Source: Eikenella corrodens (GTDB lineage: Bacteria; Pseudomonadota; Gammaproteobacteria; Burkholderiales; Neisseriaceae). From it: a stretch of 64,000 nt of DNA. Shown piece after piece: positions 15,788 through 27,105 of this stretch; the stretch's first letter is position 1, and every line of letters starts with the position of its first letter. The stretch covers positions 434,001-498,000 of the forward strand of contig NZ_LT906482.1 in assembly GCF_900187105.1 (NCBI RefSeq), in the 5' to 3' direction. The notes below the pieces were generated by a model. That model saw only the letters and a program-made list of their open reading frames with translations. It was not told the DNA's origin and searched no databases. The position numbers and the translations under genes were made by a program.

Positions 15788-18700
15788 TTACCACTGATAC
15801 AACGCGCCAGCGCCAACGCCGGTACGGCCTTGGGAGTTGATGGAGAACGAGCCTTTCATAATCCAGTTACCGCCGTCGCTGATAGACGATACGCCCACGG
15901 CAATAGCAGATTGGCCGCCATAGTAGCCGGTGCCTACGCCGATGCCGGACGCACCTGCGCGGGTTACCTGCGGGATGGAGCTTTGAGCGATGCCGCCGGC
16001 GATACCGGCATTGCTGTTGTCTTCCAGCTTATCGATGCGCTGGTTCAAGTTATTAACGTGGTTGTTCACCTGCTGAATCAGTTGTTGGCCGGCAGCGTTG
16101 CTGCCGGCAGCTACGGCTGCCTGAAGCTGGCGCACGTTCACAGCATCGGTAGGATTATTGCCATCGGCTAGATTACTAATCTGCTTGTTGCCAGCATCAA
16201 TGCCGTTGTTGGTCACGCTCGGGCCGTTGTTGATGGTCAGGCCGTTGTTGTTCACGGTGGTGTTGCCGGTTTTCAGGCTACCTGCATTACCCAAATCCAC
16301 GTTTTGCGCGAGCTTGAGGCGCAATGTGTTGCTGCCGTTATCGGCCACCACGCCGATGTTGTTGTCGGTGAGCGTGCCGGTGGCGCCGCCTTTCACGTTG
16401 AGCGTGGTGCCGAGCTTACGCTCAACGGTGGTGCCGCTGTCGCCGTCAAACTTGAGCGGATTGAAGGCTTGGGCAGCGGTTTGGTTGATGGCGTTATTCA
16501 CGCTGGTTACCGTATTGCCGTTTACCATCATCGGCGTGTTGTCCAGCGTGTTGCTGCCTGCTTTGAAGGTAGGCGCGGTAACTGTGCCAGCGAAAGTGGG
16601 TGCATCGGCAAATTGAATATCCACTTTACCGTCCGTCACTTCGGTGCGGATATTGCTGTTGCTGGCCGCTGCGGTGTTCGCCAAGCCGCCGCCAATGTGC
16701 AGGCTGCTTCCCAGTTTCTGCTGGCTGCCATCGTTGCCGGTATCGCTGTTTTTGTTACCGGTAAATGTGAGCGGGCTGAAGGCTTGGGCAGCGGTTTGGT
16801 TGATGGCATCGTTCACACTGGTCACGGTGTTACCATTAACTGTCATCGAGCTGCCATCCAGCTTGTTGCCACCGGCGGTCACGCTGGTAAACGTTGGGTT
16901 GGCAACGGTTTTGACGGTATAAACAGATTGGTTGTTGTTGCCCAAAGAATGGGTTACCTGAATATTGTCGCCCGCCACCACTTCGGTTTTCGCCGCTTGG
17001 ATGTTGGTGGAAAGTTGATTGGTAATGCGTTTCACATCGCCGATATTGGCGGCGTTACTGTCGGTGTCACCGCCGCTGGCTACGTTGCTGATCTGCTTGT
17101 TGCCTGCATCAATACCGGTGTTGGTCACACTCGGGCCGTTGGCAATGGTCAGGCCGCTGTTGTTCACCGTAGTATTGCCGGTTTTCAGGCTACCTGAACT
17201 GCCCAAATCTACGTTTTGCGCGAGTTTAAGGCGCAATGTGTTGTTGGCCTTGTCGGCCACCACGCCAATGTTGTTTTCGGTGAGCGTGCCGGTGGCACCG
17301 CCTTTTACGTTGAGCGTGGTACCGAGCGGACGCTCAACGGTGGTGCCGCTGTCGCCGTCGAATTTGAGCGGATTGGCGGCTTGGGCGGCAACGTGGTAGA
17401 GCTGGCTGCCGTTGATGGCGTCGGTGGACGTGGATGAAATTTCACCAGGGGCAACGTGTTTGATTTGGCGCTCATAACCTGCCGTTCCGACAGAAACCTG
17501 TGAACCATCCGTAATCTTGGTCGCACCGGCAAAACCGCTGTAGGTAACGCCGTTCACGGTAGCGCTGGTCACTGCTGCTGCATTAGTGCTTGTACGCGAA
17601 CCTGCGCCGATGGCCACGGCTTTTTCTTTGTCGGCTTCTGCACCCACGCCAAGTGCTGCCGCACCCACTTGCGTGGCTTGTGCACCAGAACCAAAGGCCG
17701 TGGCAAGCGCACCTGTAGCCATGGCTTTCACACCCACGGCAACAGCGGCTTCAGCCGTTTCTGTGCCTTGGTAACCGGCGCTCATTGTGCTGCCGGTCAG
17801 GCGTTGGTAATCCGCGCCCACATTAGTTTTGGCAAGATCCCAATCGTCACCGCCGATGGCAACGGAGGAATTGCCTTTGGCGCGGGTGTTGTTACCGATG
17901 GAAGTGGATTGTCCGCCCAATGCCTGTGCATCCGGGCCGATGGCCACCGCTTGGGTAACACCGGTTGCCTGCGCTGTCCAGCCAATCGCCACAGACTGCC
18001 TGCCGGTGGCTTTGGCAATATTGGTGTCGGATTCGTTCGAACCAATCACAACAGATTTCTCACCTGATGCCTCTGCTTTGTTACCGATGGCAATCGCATA
18101 CAATTTCGAAGCCTGCGCCGTGTCACCTACTGCCACAGTACCAATGCCTTTTGCCCCTGCGCTCAAACCCATGGCAATCGATTGTGCGTGTGTTGCTTCC
18201 GCACCGGCGCCGACAGCGATGGAATACGTACCGCCTGCCCGTGCCGACTTATCCGCACTGCGGCCGCCGCCCATGGCAATGGAATTTGCACCGGAGGCTT
18301 GCGAGAAACGGCCCACTGCCACTGAGCTTTCAGTGGCCGCATTGCTGCTGTTGCCCAAAGCCAAAGCACCAATGTTTTTAGCGGAAGCCGCTGTGCCGAC
18401 GGCAACCGATTGCGATGTTACAGCAGAGCTTTTATAGCCGATGGCCACCACTTGATTCACACCGGACACACCTTGGTTGGCATCCGTACCGATGGCAATA
18501 ACGTGCTGACCGTCAATTTTCTGCGCTGCGCCGGTACCGATACCGATCACATTATTGGCCGCCACCGCGTCTTTCACCGCACCCTCACCCACGGCAATAT
18601 TGCGCCCTGTGCTGGTTGCGTTTTCACCCGCCGCTTTGCCGATGGCGATATCCGCCTCACCCAGCGCACTGGCACGCTCACCAATGGCCACAGTTTGATT

Positions 18701-19114
18701 ATGGTGCGCTTTGCTGTTTGAACCAATTGCCAAACCGGAGGTGCTGGAAGCTGACGCACTCGAACCCAAAGCCACATTGCTCTCACCGGCAGCCGTAGAA
18801 GACATACCAATAGCAACAGATTTACCGGGCTTGCTGTCTACAACATCGGCAGCCGTCGTGGTGGCATCACCACAGACCACGTTTTTACTGTTGTCATCGT
18901 AATAGCAAGTTTTATAGTCCGTACCAGCGGGCACAACAGTACCACCAGAAGTGGTTGTACCAGTATTTTGTGCACCCCAAGCTGGGGCTACCGCCAGCAG
19001 CACCAAAGCGGCAGCGGCGCGCGTGGTGTTTTTGCCCTGTGATTTAGCCAGCTCAGAAACAGCTGCCCAAGTGCCGCTCACAGCGTTGTAAACAGTCTTG
19101 TAGGTTTTGTTCAT
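15788..19114 (-). CDS. YadA-like trimeric autotransporter adhesin
   Basis: An 1108-aa surface adhesin of the type Vc secretion family. Residues 1-25 (MNKTYKTVYNAVSGTWAAVSE) are an extended signal peptide region, followed by the hydrophobic core ending APAWG. From about 93 to 505 run 14-residue YadA head repeats (AVGxxSxAxGxxSxALG type). A neck (DAINGSQLYHVA, about 565-577) and Gly/Thr/Asn-rich stalk modules follow. The last 90 residues are a YadA anchor with a coiled coil (QQVNNHVNNLNQRIDKLED) and a beta-barrel ending in aromatic W. Two stalk modules are near-duplicates (about residues 581-676 and 882-981). Binding partner unknown. Confidence 0.93.
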   Translation of the reverse strand: MNKTYKTVYNAVSGTWAAVSELAKSQGKNTTRAAAALVLLAVAPAWGAQNTGTTTSGGTVVPAGTDYKTCYYDDNSKNVVCGDATTTAADVVDSKPGKSVAIGMSSTAAGESNVALGSSASASSTSGLAIGSNSKAHHNQTVAIGERASALGEADIAIGKAAGENATSTGRNIAVGEGAVKDAVAANNVIGIGTGAAQKIDGQHVIAIGTDANQGVSGVNQVVAIGYKSSAVTSQSVAVGTAASAKNIGALALGNSSNAATESSVAVGRFSQASGANSIAMGGGRSADKSARAGGTYSIAVGAGAEATHAQSIAMGLSAGAKGIGTVAVGDTAQASKLYAIAIGNKAEASGEKSVVIGSNESDTNIAKATGRQSVAIGWTAQATGVTQAVAIGPDAQALGGQSTSIGNNTRAKGNSSVAIGGDDWDLAKTNVGADYQRLTGSTMSAGYQGTETAEAAVAVGVKAMATGALATAFGSGAQATQVGAAALGVGAEADKEKAVAIGAGSRTSTNAAAVTSATVNGVTYSGFAGATKITDGSQVSVGTAGYERQIKHVAPGEISSTSTDAINGSQLYHVAAQAANPLKFDGDSGTTVERPLGTTLNVKGGATGTLTENNIGVVADKANNTLRLKLAQNVDLGSSGSLKTGNTTVNNSGLTIANGPSVTNTGIDAGNKQISNVASGGDTDSNAANIGDVKRITNQLSTNIQAAKTEVVAGDNIQVTHSLGNNNQSVYTVKTVANPTFTSVTAGGNKLDGSSMTVNGNTVTSVNDAINQTAAQAFSPLTFTGNKNSDTGNDGSQQKLGSSLHIGGGLANTAAASNSNIRTEVTDGKVDIQFADAPTFAGTVTAPTFKAGSNTLDNTPMMVNGNTVTSVNNAINQTAAQAFNPLKFDGDSGTTVERKLGTTLNVKGGATGTLTDNNIGVVADNGSNTLRLKLAQNVDLGNAGSLKTGNTTVNNNGLTINNGPSVTNNGIDAGNKQISNLADGNNPTDAVNVRQLQAAVAAGSNAAGQQLIQQVNNHVNNLNQRIDKLEDNSNAGIAGGIAQSSIPQVTRAGASGIGVGTGYYGGQSAIAVGVSSISDGGNWIMKGSFSINSQGRTGVGAGALYQW

Positions 19115-19240
19115 TGTGGTATTCCTTATCTGTTGCGGGTTTCACGGATTGTTGCAAAACCAAAAAACTAAATGCCTTACTCCACTGTGCATTCTATTAA
19201 AATCTACACAGCTAGGTTGATACATGGCAAGAAACCGCGC

Positions 19241-19269
19241 ATTATACTCAATACTATCAATATAGTGAA
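19241..19269 (-). promoter_or_regulatory. Candidate adhesin promoter
   Basis: On the minus strand, TTCACT (19264-19269) and TATAAT (19241-19246) are 17 bp apart, leaving a leader of about 120 nt before the adhesin ATG. Confidence 0.45.
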
Positions 19270-19495
19270 TGTAAAAAACTATTCGCCATATAGGCAGAGG
19301 CTACCTGAAAACTTGCCATCTATTTTTTAGCATGATGGCTCTACCACCAACATAGCAAGCTACAAACAGACAAAAATCCACCACTGACGGGCTTCAAGCT
19401 GAAATACTTGCCAAGGTGGGCTTGAGAATAAAACGGTGCATCTAGTATACAAATATATCATTCACAAAAAAACAACAGCCTCCCAGTTATTAATA

Positions 19496-19524
19496 AAGGC
19501 TACCTGAAACTTTTCAGGTAGCCT
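19496..19524. terminator. Inverted DUS pair terminator
   Basis: AGGCTACCTGAAA and TTTCAGGTAGCCT are separated by only a few bases. It lies between the start region of the adhesin and the end of the acyltransferase gene. Confidence 0.7.
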
Positions 19525-19546
19525 CTTTTCATTCCTGCAATAGCAA

Positions 19547-20323
19547 TCAGCCCTTATCCTCACCGTTTACAATCGCGCCAACAAAAGCTTCCGCCTTATC
19601 TTTGAGCAAAAAGCGGGCGGAAGCATCAGCGGCTTCCTCTGCGTTTAGAGTCAGCGGCTCGGAGCAATCGGCACGGACGATGATTTCGGGCATGGATACG
19701 ATGCGCCACAGCGCGGTGAGGAGGCTGGTATTGCCGGCATAGGCGGGAGCGGTGCTACGACGGCCTACGCTGTCACAATAGCGCAGCGCCACGGCCACCA
19801 CAGGCAGGCCACTGTCCAGTGCGGATTGGAACAGTGCGGCTTTAAACGGCAGCAACGCCATCCCATCTGAGGCTTTGGATTCAGGGAAGAACGACACGCT
19901 GTGTCCCGCACTCATCGAGCGCACAATAGCTTCGTTTACCGGCGCCACATCGTTGCGGCTGTTACGATTGATAAACACCGCACCGGTACGCGCCACCACC
20001 GCACCCAACACCGGCCAGGACCGGATTTCGCGCTTGGCGATAAACACGGTGGGATACATGGCCATCAGAATCATCGGATCGAGCCAGGACACATGATTCG
20101 CCGCCCCGAGAAACACGGGCGGAAACGGCGGGTTGTTCGGATTGGCTTCGATTCGGATATGCAACACTTTCAACATACTGCGCGCCAAATCCTGCATCAC
20201 GTCTTTGCTATGCTGGTTGTATTCACTCAGTCGGAACAGGCGGTAGCCAGCGCGGAAGAACCAAAATAGCAGGTGCAGGATGCGGAACAGGCGGGTAAAG
20301 ATTGAAGTGGATTGCGTGCTCAT
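19547..20323 (-). CDS. 1-acylglycerol-3-phosphate acyltransferase-like (NlaA/PlsC)
   Basis: A membrane-associated acyltransferase that probably makes phosphatidic acid. The H(X4)D motif is in NHVSWLD, the second block (FIxRxSRND) is in FINRNSRND, and FFPESKASD corresponds to the FPEGT block. A hydrophobic N-terminal segment anchors it. Length 258 aa. It follows mutM on the same strand 45 bp away, as the nlaA-type gene does in Neisseria (from memory). Note FPES for the common FPEG. Confidence 0.85.
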   Translation of the reverse strand: MSTQSTSIFTRLFRILHLLFWFFRAGYRLFRLSEYNQHSKDVMQDLARSMLKVLHIRIEANPNNPPFPPVFLGAANHVSWLDPMILMAMYPTVFIAKREIRSWPVLGAVVARTGAVFINRNSRNDVAPVNEAIVRSMSAGHSVSFFPESKASDGMALLPFKAALFQSALDSGLPVVAVALRYCDSVGRRSTAPAYAGNTSLLTALWRIVSMPEIIVRADCSEPLTLNAEEAADASARFLLKDKAEAFVGAIVNGEDKG

Positions 20324-20368
20324 TTGTGTTGGTTTAATTATTAGATTGAGAAGGCTGCCTGAACGGCT

Positions 20369-21190
20369 TCAACGCTGGCATTTCGGGCAGTAAAAGCTGC
20401 TGCGCTGGCCGACAATCTGCCGTGCAATCGGCGTACCACAATGGTGGCAAGGTTCTCCCTCGCGGCCATATACATGATATTGCTGCTGAAAATAGCCGCT
20501 TTGCCCGTCGCTGTGCACAAAATCGCGCAAGCTGCTGCCGCCAACTTCTATGGCACAGTGCAGCACGTTACGGATTTCCACCACTAAACGGCGGCACTCT
20601 TCGGCAGACACACGGTCGGCACGGCGGGTGGGCAGGATGCCGGCGGCAAACAGTGCTTCGTTGGCATAAATATTGCCCACCCCCACCACAACTTTATTAT
20701 CCATCAACGCGGTTTTGATGGCGCTTTTGCGGCGTGAAAGCGCATTTTTCAGGTAGCCTGAAGTGAACTCTTCTTGTAGTGGCTCAGGGCCCAAATGTTG
20801 CAATAGCGGATGTTGCTCGGCTGCGCCAGTAAACCACAACACTGAACCGAAGCGGCGCGGATCGCGCAGGCGCAGCACAGTTTGGTCAACAGTAATGATG
20901 TCGATATGATCGTGCTTTTCCGGCGGTGGGGCGCTGTCATTGGGGTACACACGCAGACTGCCCGACATACCCAAATGCAGCAGCATCACGCCATGAGGAA
21001 ACTCAAACAGTAAATACTTGGCACGGCGATGAATATACACAATATGGCTGCTGGCAAGCTGCTGCGCTAAATCAGGCGACACCGGCCAACGCAATTTCGG
21101 CTGGCGCACCACCACTTCGGCCACGGTTTTGCCCTGCATATAGGGCTGGATACCCCGTCGGGTAGTTTCAACTTCTGGTAGTTCGGGCAT
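20369..21190 (-). CDS. mutM: Formamidopyrimidine-DNA glycosylase
   Basis: A base-excision repair enzyme that removes 8-oxoguanine. PELPEVETTRRG gives the N-terminal catalytic Pro and Glu. GVGNIYANEALF is the helix-two-turn-helix. The C-terminal zinc finger has CHHCG and FYCPKCQ. Length 273 aa. An in-frame DUS encodes GYLKNALS in the middle of the protein. Loss of this enzyme in Neisseria raises G-to-T mutation. Confidence 0.97.
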   Translation of the reverse strand: MPELPEVETTRRGIQPYMQGKTVAEVVVRQPKLRWPVSPDLAQQLASSHIVYIHRRAKYLLFEFPHGVMLLHLGMSGSLRVYPNDSAPPPEKHDHIDIITVDQTVLRLRDPRRFGSVLWFTGAAEQHPLLQHLGPEPLQEEFTSGYLKNALSRRKSAIKTALMDNKVVVGVGNIYANEALFAAGILPTRRADRVSAEECRRLVVEIRNVLHCAIEVGGSSLRDFVHSDGQSGYFQQQYHVYGREGEPCHHCGTPIARQIVGQRSSFYCPKCQR

Positions 21191-21342
21191 AGCAAAATTC
21201 AGGGTTGAAGTGAATAAAGCGGGAAGTTTAGACGTTTTATCTAATTTAGGCTACCGGGAAACGTGAGCTTTAACTCAATAAAGTGGATAGATGTTTTTAA
21301 TAAAGCCAAAGCCTAGTTTTGGTAAGCAAAAATACAGTCACT

Positions 21343-21386
21343 ATTTTTCAGGTAGCCTCTTTGTAGTGCGAAGGCTACCTGAAAAA
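21343..21386. terminator. Inverted DUS pair, outward type
   Basis: TTTTTCAGGTAGCCT at 21343 is followed by AGGCTACCTGAAAAAA at 21372 and the intervening bases form the loop. It terminates the lipoprotein gene on the minus strand. Confidence 0.65.
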
Positions 21387-21406
21387 ACCAGCTGAAACCT
21401 GATAGG

Positions 21407-22063
21407 CTATTGCTGCCCCGCCTGCTGTTTAGCGGCCTCCTGCCGCTGCCATTTGGCGCGGTGTTCCGGCTCGTAGGCGAGGTTCATGATAAAGATTCCG
21501 GCCTTGCCATTGTTGACACCCTTAGTCATCACAAAAGCCAGCAGGTTGCCGCGCTTAAACTGCTGTATACCGTTTTCGGCCAAAAACTTTTCCCGCTCTT
21601 CGGCCGTAACGAACATGCCGCTGTTGAGCACGGTAAATTCTTCCGTGCTCAGGTGCGGATAGGGTGCAAACCCGGCGGCTTCCAAATCTTTCACCAAGGG
21701 CGCCACTTCATTATCCGTGCGCGCCAAAATCATCATTTGCAGCAGCTTGCTCTCGCCATCAAACGAAAATATGCGCAACGGAAAGCCGTTCTGAACATTG
21801 CTCTGATACACTTCCACCGCACCGGATTCACTACCAAGCCTCCGGTTGCCGAAAATGATCACACCGTCTTCCATCTTCACCGCATCGGGATACAACGCCC
21901 GTATCTGATCCACTGTGGTCTTGCCCACTTCCACGCTTTGCAAAACAGGCGCAGCGGCAGCGGCCTGGCTGGCAGCCTCGCCATCATGGTAGCCCACATC
22001 CACACGACAGGCACACAAGGCGGCCAACAGCAGCGGCAGAAGGGCTTTAGCATAAACAGACAT
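21407..22063 (-). CDS. Lipoprotein of unknown function, 218 aa
   Basis: The N-terminus MSVYAKALLPLLLAALCAC ends in a lipobox (LCAC). The mature part is mixed alpha/beta with a Gln/Lys-rich C-terminus (RQEAAKQQAGQQ). The ATG at 22063 follows AAGGAAGCTGAG, a good ribosome-binding site. An upstream in-frame ATG would add 17 residues before the signal peptide and was rejected. KTTVDQIRALYPDAVK resembles helix segments of SmpA/OmlA-like small lipoproteins, but I would not assign it. Confidence 0.7.
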   Translation of the reverse strand: MSVYAKALLPLLLAALCACRVDVGYHDGEAASQAAAAAPVLQSVEVGKTTVDQIRALYPDAVKMEDGVIIFGNRRLGSESGAVEVYQSNVQNGFPLRIFSFDGESKLLQMMILARTDNEVAPLVKDLEAAGFAPYPHLSTEEFTVLNSGMFVTAEEREKFLAENGIQQFKRGNLLAFVMTKGVNNGKAGIFIMNLAYEPEHRAKWQRQEAAKQQAGQQ

Positions 22064-22440
22064 CTCAGCTTCCTTAAAACAAAAACAAGATTGCAGGGAG
22101 GCAGCAGAGTACAAGAGAAAGACAAACTGGGCAATGTTTAATCAACAAGAGAGGCTACCTGAAGCGCCGCGATATTTTTCAGGTAGCCTTTGAGTGCGCA
22201 GAAGGCTACCTGAAAAATCGTCTTAATCACGCAACCCCAAATCCTTTCCATCTTAATTAACCCAACTTCACACAAACCACCGCCGGAATCTTTCAAGTAG
22301 CCTTTGCCCACGGAACAAATAGGCAAATCATTGCCATGTTTCTCTTTCCCCACGGCTATTTGGGCAAAAACTGCCAAAACGTGCCAAGCAGCGAGAAGAC
22401 GTTTATAATGTTAACTATCTTTAATTCCGAAAGGCTGTAT
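22064..22440. other. Divergent intergenic region with three DUS copies
   Basis: No gene is supported. An inverted DUS pair lies at 22151-22192, a further copy at 22202, and a degenerate one (CAAGTAGCCTTTG) near 22294. The remainder must hold promoters for both divergent genes, but none is clear. Confidence 0.6.
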
Positions 22441-23334
22441 ATGTCGAGAATGGCCAAGGGGATTATTGCGGCCGTGGTCTCCAATATTCTGTTCGGCTCG
22501 CTGTTTATGTTTGGCCCGTGGATGCGGCCGATGAGCGGCACGGATGTGTTTGCCTGGCGTATCGTGGGCACGTTTGCCTGTGCGCTCTCTATTATGCTGC
22601 TCACTTCGGCCAAACACGATGCGGCCAAATTCCTGCACGAAATCGGCGGCAATGTGCGCCGCTGGGCGTTGGTGCTGCTGCCCGCGCCGATTATGATCGG
22701 GCAGATTTGGCTTTATATGTGGGCGCCGGTAAACGGCAAGGGCGTGGACGTATCGATGGGCTACTTCCTGTTTCCGCTTGCGATGATGCTGGGCGGGGTG
22801 ATGGTGTTCCGCGAGCGGCTCGATCGGCTGCAGCTGGTTGCCGTGCTGCTGGCTTCGGCGGCGGTGGCGCTGGAAATCTGGAACAGCGGCACATTTTCTT
22901 GGGTAACCATTGCCGTGTTCGCCACCTTCCCGATTTATTACATCATGCGCCGCTGGCAAGGCGTACCGCCGCTACTCGGACTCTTGCTGGATTTGATTTT
23001 GGCGCTGCCTTTCGTTATTTGGTATCTGGTGATGTATTCACCCAGCCCGGCCATGATCGAGGCCAAGCCGATTCTGCTTTTATTTGCCGTACTCTTGGGG
23101 CTCAACGGCGCGGTATCAATGCAGGTCAACCTCACAGCCAACGAGCTTTTGCCGGTGGTGCTGTTCGGCATGCTGAGCTATCTGGAGCCGGCGCTGCTGT
23201 TTCTGCTTTCGGTGTTTGTGCTGGGCGAGCATTTAGATTGGGTGGCCATGGTGAGCCACAGCCTGATTTGGGCAAGCATCATCGTGATGCTGTATCACGG
23301 TATCCAAACCATGCGCCGCGAAAAGGCAGAATAG
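22441..23334 (+). CDS. RarD-like EamA permease
   Basis: A 297-aa inner-membrane protein with ten predicted helices, of the drug/metabolite transporter superfamily. GIIAAVVSNILFGSLFMFGPWM at the N-terminus and the ELLPVVLFGMLSYLEPALLF segment near the C-terminus match RarD proteins. Substrate unknown. ATG at 22441 (MSRMAKG) is preferred over longer in-frame starts, which add non-hydrophobic residues not seen in the family. A variant DUS (AGGCTGCCTGAA) follows the stop. Confidence 0.85.
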   Translation: MSRMAKGIIAAVVSNILFGSLFMFGPWMRPMSGTDVFAWRIVGTFACALSIMLLTSAKHDAAKFLHEIGGNVRRWALVLLPAPIMIGQIWLYMWAPVNGKGVDVSMGYFLFPLAMMLGGVMVFRERLDRLQLVAVLLASAAVALEIWNSGTFSWVTIAVFATFPIYYIMRRWQGVPPLLGLLLDLILALPFVIWYLVMYSPSPAMIEAKPILLLFAVLLGLNGAVSMQVNLTANELLPVVLFGMLSYLEPALLFLLSVFVLGEHLDWVAMVSHSLIWASIIVMLYHGIQTMRREKAE

Positions 23335-23501
23335 GCTGCCTGAAATTATCTGCTTTAATGTAATGAAACCAGGCTTCCTAAGCGGAAGCCTGTTCTTTCT
23401 CAGACCAAAACGACTTAGGTAATGTGTTATAATTACACGTTGGGTTTCAAGTAACCTGAAACCCTGAGTCTCAGCACACATCTGTATGATTACCATAGAA
23501 A

Positions 23502-23912
23502 ATGATTACAATAGAAATCCGCTTTAACCACATCACTATCCGTTACAATAACACCGTGGTGGAACATCACGGCATGTTCAGCAACAGCCACCTGATTATT
23601 GCGGACGGCTTCCAATGGATGACCGCTCTAATAGCTGCAGCAGGCAAAGCCGCAGACCAAGGCATTTTTGAACAACAAAACTGGTCCACACACAAACTGA
23701 TAACGTCTGAAAGCGATAACCAACCAAACCGTCCCTGCCTGTATTTTGATGTATGCGAAACACTGGAAGGCGGCTTATCCCTAGTTGAATGGTATATCCT
23801 GATCAATACCTTAGAGTGGATTAACCCTAAAAACACAATGAAACAGCCGGAAATACTGATTCTCTATCAGGGCAAACCGCCCACTTATGAAGAAGCACTC
23901 CACGCAGCGTGA
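23502..23912 (+). CDS. Hypothetical protein, 136 aa
   Basis: Unknown. It is a soluble, AT-richer gene than its neighbours, without DUS, with an N-terminal MITIEIRFNHITIRYNN beta-rich segment and a C-terminal PPTYEEALHAA. A 16-bp near-duplication around the start codon places a second ATGATTAC at 23486 in a different frame. Composition suggests acquisition. No neighbour gives context. Confidence 0.6.
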   Translation: MITIEIRFNHITIRYNNTVVEHHGMFSNSHLIIADGFQWMTALIAAAGKAADQGIFEQQNWSTHKLITSESDNQPNRPCLYFDVCETLEGGLSLVEWYILINTLEWINPKNTMKQPEILILYQGKPPTYEEALHAA

Positions 23913-23994
23913 AGAAACAATCTAACACGCTAAAAAACTAGAAAACCTACCCTGATAAATCAAACCTACTTGTAGCAAACACTATTTCAGGTAG

Positions 23995-26427
<2,433 letters not shown>

Positions 26428-26439
26428 AGCAGCGCAGAT

Positions 26440-26476
26440 TTTTCAGGTAGCCTTCCCTACAAAGGCTACCTGAAAA
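26440..26476. terminator. Inverted DUS pair after gyrB
   Basis: TTTCAGGTAGCCT at 26441 and AGGCTACCTGAAAATTT at 26463 form the hairpin. Confidence 0.7.
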
Positions 26477-26521
26477 TTTACCCCCTTATCCAACCGTTCA
26501 ACCACCACAGAAAGGACACCC

Positions 26522-27043
26522 ATGTTCCGCCGCCTTACCGCCATCGCCGCCCTCCTCATCGCCGGCCAAACCTACGCCCAAAGCTTTATCGCCGACACCA
26601 TCCCCTACGCCCCCGAAGCCAAAGTGGCCGACCGTATCCGCCAAGAATGCACCGATTTAGGCACCAACCTCAGCCGTAAAATCATCGAGCAAGCCAAAGC
26701 CGGCGGCATCGAACTGCAGGCCACCGGCGCCGACAGCCTCGCCGCGCAGCCCAACCGCCTCGAAGTGCAGATTACCGACGCCCGCAGCTACGGCAGCGCC
26801 TTCACCGGCCACTACAAATCCATGCACATCCGCCTCACCCGCTACGAAAACGGCCAACAAACCGCCACCACCGAGCTCTCCCGCCGCTCCCTCGGCGGCA
26901 TGGGCGGCATGTTTAAAAGCTCCTGCTCCGTGCTCGAACGCGTAACCGACACCCTCGCCAAAGACACCGCCGCCTGGCTGAAAAACCCCGCCGACGCCTC
27001 CGCAACCCCGGCCGCCAACGAAGCCTCCGGCGCAGCCCAATAA
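26522..27043 (+). CDS. Exported hypothetical protein, 173 aa
   Basis: A clear signal peptide (MFRRLTAIAALLIAGQTYAQ, cleavage after YA) sends this protein to the periplasm. The mature part has two Cys residues (QECTDLG and SSCSVLERV) that could form a disulfide, and an Ala-rich C-terminal tail. The family is not recognised. AGAAAGGACACCC precedes the ATG. It is bounded by DUS terminators on both sides. Confidence 0.7.
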   Translation: MFRRLTAIAALLIAGQTYAQSFIADTIPYAPEAKVADRIRQECTDLGTNLSRKIIEQAKAGGIELQATGADSLAAQPNRLEVQITDARSYGSAFTGHYKSMHIRLTRYENGQQTATTELSRRSLGGMGGMFKSSCSVLERVTDTLAKDTAAWLKNPADASATPAANEASGAAQ

Positions 27044-27050
27044 ACCCGAA

Positions 27051-27079
27051 AGGCTACCTGAAATATTTTCAGGTAGCCT
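27051..27079. terminator. Inverted DUS pair terminator
   Basis: AGGCTACCTGAAATATTTTCAGGTAGCCT as a compact stem (written as its two halves: AGGCTACCTGAAA and TTTCAGGTAGCCT). Confidence 0.8.
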
Positions 27080-27105
27080 CACATCAAATTAAAAAGAGAC
27101 CCAGC

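Larger units (their letters stand above)
19115..19546. other. AT-rich intergenic region upstream of the adhesin
   Basis: About 430 bp without a gene. It holds the likely adhesin promoter, one lone DUS near 19298 and an inverted DUS terminator at 19496-19524. The unusually long AT-rich leader may hold regulatory sites I cannot identify. Confidence 0.6.

Noticed and set aside
16304-17197. 297-codon plus-strand frame opposite the adhesin
   Set aside because: It arises from the repeated adhesin modules. It has no domain, and the adhesin frame is secure from signal peptide to anchor.
18000-19000. CRISPR-like regular repeats
   Set aside because: The periodicity comes from degenerate 14-residue head repeats of the adhesin. 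Repeats are not exact and there are no spacers. I saw no CRISPR array anywhere in the window.
19261-19292. Another Correia end (TATAGTGAATG) upstream of the adhesin
   Set aside because: Only the first ten bases match, no inverted partner lies at the right distance and no core is present. It overlaps the predicted promoter by chance.
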